The notes below the pieces were generated by a model, which saw only the letters and a program-made list of their open reading frames with translations, did not search any database and was not told the origin of the DNA. Shown in pieces: positions 58,787 through 64,000 of a stretch of DNA of 64,000 nucleotides (positions are counted from its first letter, which is position 1; each line of letters starts with the position of its first letter). The position numbers and the translations under genes were made by a program. The stretch spans positions 310,001 to 374,000 of the forward strand of contig NZ_FREX01000002.1 in the NCBI RefSeq assembly GCF_900143565.1, read 5' to 3'. This DNA is from Pseudovibrio sp. Alg231-02. GTDB taxonomy: Bacteria > Pseudomonadota > Alphaproteobacteria > Rhizobiales > Stappiaceae.

Positions 58787-61252
58787 ATGCGTTCAAAGGA
58801 TCTAACGAGCTCAATGGCAAACTCTTCTGGCCCACTTCATCGCGGAATACCTGCTCACCCTGCTGATCCTCTGGCTGCACCACAGCCCAAGGCAGGTGGT
58901 ATCGCAGCGAGGGCCATGGCTGCACGGCAAACCAACGCCCCAGCCTACATGGAAGGATTGAATGCAGAACAACGACTTGCTGTTGAAACGATCAACGGAC
59001 CGGTGCTCGTTCTTGCAGGTGCTGGCACTGGTAAGACACGTGTTCTGACAACGCGTATTGCACATATTCTGGCAACGGGTCATGCCACTCCGGGTCAGAT
59101 CCTTTCTGTGACCTTCACCAACAAAGCTGCCCGCGAGATGAAGACGCGCATTGGCGCTTACATTGGTGATGGTGTTGAAGGCATGGCGTGGCTCGGCACG
59201 TTCCACGCCATCTGCGTGAAGATTTTGCGCCGCCATGCTGAGCTTGTTGAGTTGAAGTCCTCGTTCTCCATTCTGGATACGGACGATCAGGTTCGTTTGA
59301 TCAAGCAGATCATTCAGGCGGAAGGTCTGGATGAAAAGCGTTGGACGGCAAAGACTTTTGCCGGACTACTGGACAGCTGGAAGAACCGGGGGCTTACACC
59401 CTCACAGATTTCAGCTGGTGACGCACAGGCTTTTGCTAATGGCTTGGGGCGCAAGCTTTATGAGACCTATCAGGAACGGCTTAAGATCCTGAATGCCTGT
59501 GATTTTGGTGATTTGCTGCTGCATTGTATTACGATCTTCAAAGAGCATGATGATGTTTTGAAGAGCTTCCAGCATCGCTTCCGTTACATGCTGGTGGATG
59601 AGTATCAAGATACCAACATCGCGCAGTACATGTGGTTGCGCTTGTTGGCGCAGGGTAATCCGAACGTGGCCTGTGTTGGCGATGATGACCAGTCCATTTA
59701 TGGCTGGCGTGGTGCTGAGGTCGATAACATCCTGAGATTTGAGCAGGATTTCCCGGGTGCTGTTGTGGTTCGTCTTGAGCGGAACTATCGCTCGACCAGC
59801 CACATCCTGTCCGCAGCTTCTCATCTGATTGCGCACAATCAGGGCCGTCTTGGTAAAACCCTTTTCACTGATCAGATGGGATCTGAGGAAGAAGAGAAAG
59901 TGCAGGTTACCTCGGCCTGGGATTCTCAAGAGGAAGCCCGCTCCATTGGTGATGAGATTGAAGCTCTTCAAAACCATGGGCATTCCCTTAATGAAATGGC
60001 CATTCTGGTGCGTGCGTCCTTCCAGATGCGCGAGTTTGAAGACCGGTTTGTCACGCTTGGATTGAACTACCGCGTGATCGGTGGTCCGCGCTTTTATGAG
60101 CGTATGGAGATCCGCGATGCATTGGCTTATTTCCGTTGTGTGATGCAGACGTCAGACGATCTGGCTTTTGAGCGTATCGTGAATACGCCGAAGCGTGGGC
60201 TTGGTGAAGCGACGCTGAAGATTGTGCATGCTTATGCGCGAGAACGCGCTATTCCGCTGATGATCGCTGCGGAAGAGCTGGTTCAGACCAATGAGCTGCG
60301 TCCGAAAGCTCGTGCTGCGCTGGCGGATGTTCTTGGCATGTTAGAGAACTGGCGTAATCAGGTTGAGACCATGGGCCATACGGAGCTGGCGGAGATCATT
60401 CTTGATGAGAGTGGTTACACCCAGATGTGGCGTCAGGATCGGTCGGCTGAAGCGCCGGGACGTTTGGACAACCTGAAAGAACTTATCCGCTCCATGGAAG
60501 AGTTTGAGAGCATGGCTGGGTTCCTTGAGCACATCTCGCTTGTGATGGATAAGGACAGCGATGCGGAAGAGGATGCGGTCTCGATTATGACGCTCCATTC
60601 TGCAAAAGGCCTTGAGTTTGATAGTGTTTTCCTTCCCGGTTGGGAAGAGGGCGTGTTCCCGAACCAGCGGGCATTGGATGAAACCGGACAAGCTGGTCTG
60701 GAAGAGGAACGGCGCCTTGCCTATGTGGGTCTTACCCGTGGCCGCAAGCGTGTGAAAGTGTGGTTTACCTCTAACCGCCGCATTCATGGGTCCTGGCAGT
60801 CCTGCATTCCTTCGCGGTTTCTGGATGAGCTGCCTGCAGACAGTGTTGAGGTTGTTGAGGCCTCCAGCTCTTACGGTGGGTATGGTCTGAATAGTGCTGG
60901 TGGTGGTTATGGCGCCAGCCGGTTTGACAACAGTGATCCCTTCCAAAGCAAGTACTCTACGCCGGGTTGGCAGCGGGCGCGTAAGGCGCAGGCGTCTGGT
61001 CAGCAGTATGGCAAAATGCATGGTGGGAACCAGAGCCGCCGTGCCAAGAAGGCTGGTCCGATGACCATTGAAGGCGAGCTGGTTGCCAAGAGCGTTACTG
61101 AGGCAGGAAGCGATTTTGCGATTGGTGAGCGGATCTTCCATATGAAGTTCGGTTATGGATTGATCGGCGATATCGAGGGGAACAAGCTTACCGTCGATTT
61201 TGAAAAAGCTGGCCAAAAGAAAGTGCTCGATAGCTTTGTTGAGCGGGCATAA
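58787..61252 (+). CDS. uvrD: UvrD/PcrA-family DNA helicase
   Basis: About 821 residues, superfamily 1A. GLNAEQRLAVETINGPVLVL is the Q motif, GAGTGKTRVLT is Walker A (~77), VTFTNKAAREMKTRI motif Ia, YMLVDEYQDTN motif II, GDDDQSIYGWRGA motif III, LERNYRST motif IV, and MTLHSAKGLEFDSVFLPGWE motif V. The C-terminal tail ends in a Tudor-like fold (IGERIFHMKFGYGLI). It unwinds DNA in mismatch and excision repair. The start is 58787, or 58814 with a shorter N-terminus. Confidence 0.93.
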   Translation: MRSKDLTSSMANSSGPLHRGIPAHPADPLAAPQPKAGGIAARAMAARQTNAPAYMEGLNAEQRLAVETINGPVLVLAGAGTGKTRVLTTRIAHILATGHATPGQILSVTFTNKAAREMKTRIGAYIGDGVEGMAWLGTFHAICVKILRRHAELVELKSSFSILDTDDQVRLIKQIIQAEGLDEKRWTAKTFAGLLDSWKNRGLTPSQISAGDAQAFANGLGRKLYETYQERLKILNACDFGDLLLHCITIFKEHDDVLKSFQHRFRYMLVDEYQDTNIAQYMWLRLLAQGNPNVACVGDDDQSIYGWRGAEVDNILRFEQDFPGAVVVRLERNYRSTSHILSAASHLIAHNQGRLGKTLFTDQMGSEEEEKVQVTSAWDSQEEARSIGDEIEALQNHGHSLNEMAILVRASFQMREFEDRFVTLGLNYRVIGGPRFYERMEIRDALAYFRCVMQTSDDLAFERIVNTPKRGLGEATLKIVHAYARERAIPLMIAAEELVQTNELRPKARAALADVLGMLENWRNQVETMGHTELAEIILDESGYTQMWRQDRSAEAPGRLDNLKELIRSMEEFESMAGFLEHISLVMDKDSDAEEDAVSIMTLHSAKGLEFDSVFLPGWEEGVFPNQRALDETGQAGLEEERRLAYVGLTRGRKRVKVWFTSNRRIHGSWQSCIPSRFLDELPADSVEVVEASSSYGGYGLNSAGGGYGASRFDNSDPFQSKYSTPGWQRARKAQASGQQYGKMHGGNQSRRAKKAGPMTIEGELVAKSVTEAGSDFAIGERIFHMKFGYGLIGDIEGNKLTVDFEKAGQKKVLDSFVERA

Positions 61253-61326
61253 GCTGCAACGCAAGCGTTAATTACCTTTAGGGTAGATTGTGCTATCTCT
61301 CTTCTAAGTTGTGTTGGGAGATGGCA

Positions 61327-63144
61327 ATGAATGAGGTGGTTCTCGCGCTTGCGATGATTGGTGTGGCGGGCGTTGGTGCACAATGGCTTGCCTGGCGATG
61401 GTCTTTGCCTGCGATCGTTCTTCTGCTTGTTGCTGGCTTTCTCATTGGTCCTGCCACGGGTGTTCTCAGCCCAACTGCGTTGTTCGGTGATTTATTGCGT
61501 CCAACTGTTGCGCTTGGTGTTGCCGTTATTCTGTTTGAAGGCGGTCTTTCTCTTAACTTTCAACGTATTGGCGGTGTTGAGAAGGCGGTTTGGCGGCTCG
61601 TTCTTTTGGGCGCTTTTATCGCGTTTTTGTTGGGCGCATTGAATGCCCACTATATCGCAGAGCTGAGCTGGCCTTCGGCGCTGGTGTTTGCTGCAATTCT
61701 GATTGTTACCGGTCCTACTGTTATTATTCCCCTTCTGCGTCAGGCGCGGTTGGAACGACGGGTGAGTTCGCTGCTGCGCTGGGAAGCAATCCTTGCTGAT
61801 CCGCTTGGTGCGCTGCTCGCGGTGTTTATGTTTGAAGGGTATCTGGTTTATCACGGCGACCATGGTTTTTGGGTGCTGGCGATTCGGGCTGTGGCTGGGC
61901 TGCTGATTGGCGGTGTTGGTGGCTGGGTGCTGGGGCGTGGATTGATCTGGCTGTTTGTTGGTGGTCGCGTTCCTGAATTTCTCAAAGTTCCGCTGATTTT
62001 TGTGAGCGTGATGGGCGCTTATGCGCTTTCTGATTTGGTATTGGAAGAATCCGGTCTGCTGACAGTGACGGTTCTTGGGCTGGTGCTTGGTAACTCTCGT
62101 CTTGCCAGTCTTGAAGAGCTGAAACGGTTTAAGGAAGCCGTCACGATCATTCTGGTGTCTTCAGTATTCATTGTTTTGACGGCTTCGGTTCAGCTTGGCA
62201 GTCTTGCGGAGTTTGGGTTGGAGGATTTGGCATTTATTCTGGTGCTGTTGTTCGTGATCCGGCCTATTTCGGTTTGGGTTGGAACCATTGGTGCTCACTT
62301 GAGCTGGAAAGAACGTTTGCTGGTTGGGTGGATTGCGCCACGCGGTATTGTGGCCGTTGCGGTTTCCGGCTTGTTTGCAAGGTCGCTTGTTGAGCATGGG
62401 GCTCCTGATGGAGAGCGGTTGGCGGTTTTGTCGTTTGCCGTTGTGGTTGCCACAGTGTTTGCGCACGGGTTTTCGCTTGGGCCGTTTGCACGATGGCTGG
62501 GGCTTTCCAGCCATACGGGGCCGGGATTGCTGATTGTGGGAGCGAGCCGGTTTAGCGTAGCACTTGCGACCAAGCTGAAAACGCTGGATGTTCCGAGCCT
62601 TACCGTTGACCGTAACTGGGGTAAGCTGCGGCTTTCGCGCAATGCCGGGCTTACGAACCATTATGGCGAGGTTCTTTCTGAGGAAGTTGAGAATGAGCTT
62701 CCGCTTGAGAATTACAGCGTTTTGCTCGCTGTGACTGACAATGACGATTACAACGCGCTGGTGACCACAAACTTTGGACCGCTTATGGGGCGAGGGGAGG
62801 TGTATCAGTTTGCACCCTCAGAAGAGCAAAGCGAGAAGGAAAAGTTTCGCCGTGTTGTGACGCTTGGCGGTCGTCCCTTTCTGACACCAGAGCACAGTTA
62901 TAATGACCTTGAAACGAAGATCCGTGAAGGCTGGTTCATCAAAGCCAGTGAGTTGACAGATACTTATGGCTGGACCGAGTTTCAGGAGGCTTTGCCGGAG
63001 ACGGCTATTGTGCTGATGTTGATAGACCCGACCAAGAAGCTTCGCCCGCTGAATGGCACCAAGGCTGCGATGCCGATTGCTGGTTCAACAATACTTAGCC
63101 TTGTTCCCTGCGAATATGCAGCAGAGCGCGAGAAAACCTCGTGA
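61327..63144 (+). CDS. CPA-type Na+/H+ antiporter with C-terminal regulatory domain
   Basis: About 605 residues. Twelve hydrophobic segments contain FEGGLSLNFQ, FAAILIVTGPTVIIPLLRQ and IAPRGIVAVAVSGLFARSLV, typical of NhaP/CPA antiporters. The C-terminal third is soluble with GLLIVGASRFSVALATKL and LLAVTDNDDYNAL, an RCK/TrkA-N-like Rossmann domain that may bind nucleotide. It exchanges Na+ or K+ for H+ at the inner membrane. The ATG at 61327 has GGGAG 6 bases upstream. Confidence 0.85.
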   Translation: MNEVVLALAMIGVAGVGAQWLAWRWSLPAIVLLLVAGFLIGPATGVLSPTALFGDLLRPTVALGVAVILFEGGLSLNFQRIGGVEKAVWRLVLLGAFIAFLLGALNAHYIAELSWPSALVFAAILIVTGPTVIIPLLRQARLERRVSSLLRWEAILADPLGALLAVFMFEGYLVYHGDHGFWVLAIRAVAGLLIGGVGGWVLGRGLIWLFVGGRVPEFLKVPLIFVSVMGAYALSDLVLEESGLLTVTVLGLVLGNSRLASLEELKRFKEAVTIILVSSVFIVLTASVQLGSLAEFGLEDLAFILVLLFVIRPISVWVGTIGAHLSWKERLLVGWIAPRGIVAVAVSGLFARSLVEHGAPDGERLAVLSFAVVVATVFAHGFSLGPFARWLGLSSHTGPGLLIVGASRFSVALATKLKTLDVPSLTVDRNWGKLRLSRNAGLTNHYGEVLSEEVENELPLENYSVLLAVTDNDDYNALVTTNFGPLMGRGEVYQFAPSEEQSEKEKFRRVVTLGGRPFLTPEHSYNDLETKIREGWFIKASELTDTYGWTEFQEALPETAIVLMLIDPTKKLRPLNGTKAAMPIAGSTILSLVPCEYAAEREKTS

Positions 63145-63233
63145 GTACTGGCTTTTCGGTGCTGCACCTTCTATACGCCTAGGCAAAGGTTTTCACTGAG
63201 TTTTGATGGCTCATCGTAACTAAGGGATTTTGC

Positions 63234-64000
63234 ATGGACACGATCCGGGTTCGCATTCCGGCACCTGAGGCTGAAGCAAAAGCACTCTCCGATATTATGG
63301 AGGCGCGCTTTGAAGATGACGGGTTCCCAGTTGCCGTCTTTGAAAGCTCCAAGGACGGAAAAACTTGGACCGCAGAAGTGCTGGTTCTGGAATCTACGGT
63401 TGATGACGCAATCAATCTGGTTGAAATGCGTTTGTTTGATCAGTTTGAAGGCGGCGTTATTCCAAGCTTTGCTGAAGTTGAGGCGCTGCCTGACATCAAC
63501 TGGGTTGCCAAATCCCTTGAAGGTTTGAAGCCGGTTCGTGCGGATCGGGTTATCGTTCATGGTGCGCATGATCGTGATGCTGTCGGCCAGTCTGACATTG
63601 GTATCGAGATTGAAGCAGCGCAGGCTTTTGGTACCGGTCACCATGGTACGACTGAAGGTTGCCTTTTGGAGCTTCAGCGCTTGTTGAAGCGGCACAAATA
63701 CCACCGTATGCTTGATTTAGGCACCGGAACGGGTGTTCTGGGCATTGCACTTGCTAAGCTGACCAGCTCTGAAGTTCTGGCGACCGACATCGATCCTATT
63801 GCAGTGGAAGCTGCGATTGATAATGCGCGCAAGAACAATGTGGGGCCTCACTTCAAAGCCTTCACCGGTGCTGGTGTAGATGACCGCCGCTTTAATGAGT
63901 TTGGCCCGTTTGATCTGGTTGTTGCCAATATTCTTGCAAGACCGTTGATGCAGATGTCCGCTAAACTGTGCGCTCACCTTGCGCATAAGTCTACGCTGGT
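63234..64000 (+). CDS. prmA: Ribosomal protein L11 methyltransferase (3' end beyond window)
   Basis: 255 codons are visible. The N-terminal L11-binding region is followed by IEIEAAQAFGTGHHGTTEGC, then MLDLGTGTGVLGIALAKL (SAM motif I), ATDIDPIAVEAAIDNARKNN (motif II) and FDLVVANILARPLMQM (catalytic NIL motif). PrmA trimethylates ribosomal protein L11. The frame remains open at 64000. AAGGG lies upstream of the ATG. Confidence 0.93.
   Translation, partial: MDTIRVRIPAPEAEAKALSDIMEARFEDDGFPVAVFESSKDGKTWTAEVLVLESTVDDAINLVEMRLFDQFEGGVIPSFAEVEALPDINWVAKSLEGLKPVRADRVIVHGAHDRDAVGQSDIGIEIEAAQAFGTGHHGTTEGCLLELQRLLKRHKYHRMLDLGTGTGVLGIALAKLTSSEVLATDIDPIAVEAAIDNARKNNVGPHFKAFTGAGVDDRRFNEFGPFDLVVANILARPLMQMSAKLCAHLAHKSTL

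Overview
The window looks like chromosomal DNA of a marine-type alphaproteobacterium, most like Pseudovibrio and related Stappiaceae. This is inferred from protein flavour and moderate GC, with no database comparison. The main evidence is an alphaproteobacterial division and cell-wall (dcw) cluster of about 20 kb with meso-DAP-type peptidoglycan genes, a long-linker FtsZ ending in an [10 protein letters not shown]-type tail, a type A RNase P RNA, and a uvrD-antiporter-prmA stretch.

Left part (1-26.5 kb): accessory and housekeeping genes. These are a GST/thioesterase pair, two tandem TauE/SafE permeases, a Ca2+/Na+ antiporter, then a small island (about 4.1-6.1 kb) with a candidate structured RNA, an orphan Phd-type antitoxin, 20-bp-spaced repeats and an unknown protein. 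Next come a fused HyuA-HyuB 5-oxoprolinase-type enzyme divergent from a MarR-family regulator with a clear dyad between them, a DoxX-like protein, a GGDEF-EAL protein, a J-domain/TerB-like protein coupled to an AmpD-like amidase, a small lytic transglycosylase, a PNPOx-fold protein divergent from a MocR/PdxR-type regulator, rnpB, two LysE exporters, an SDR, a SUMF1-fold protein, pepT, a MerR regulator with its divergent MFS pump, and a TIM-barrel isomerase-like protein.

Centre (26.9-46.9 kb): the dcw cluster, all on the + strand: mraZ-rsmH-ftsL-ftsI-[murE-murF fusion]-mraY-murD-ftsW-murG-murC-murB-ddl-ftsQ-ftsA-ftsZ. Many junctions overlap by ATGA. Four TCCC(A/G) boxes at exact 10-bp period upstream of mraZ fit a MraZ autoregulatory operator. 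A strong terminator follows ftsZ. murE and murF are one 1239-residue ORF joined by a roughly 280-residue, very acidic linker that contains ten GAAGCC repeats; this is the most unusual object in the window. Two short ORFs with translational signals, ahead of murEF and ahead of ftsZ, are possible leader peptides.

Right part (47-64 kb): envelope and DNA-maintenance genes. These are lpxC, bamD, recN, a fetA-fetB-like exporter on the - strand, a small lipoprotein, a GT87-like glycosyltransferase, ligA, an unknown coiled-coil protein, a DUF4142-type exported protein, uvrD, a CPA-type Na+/H+ antiporter and the 5' part of prmA. No tRNA, rRNA, CRISPR array or intact insertion sequence was seen. Functional calls rest on motifs read by eye.
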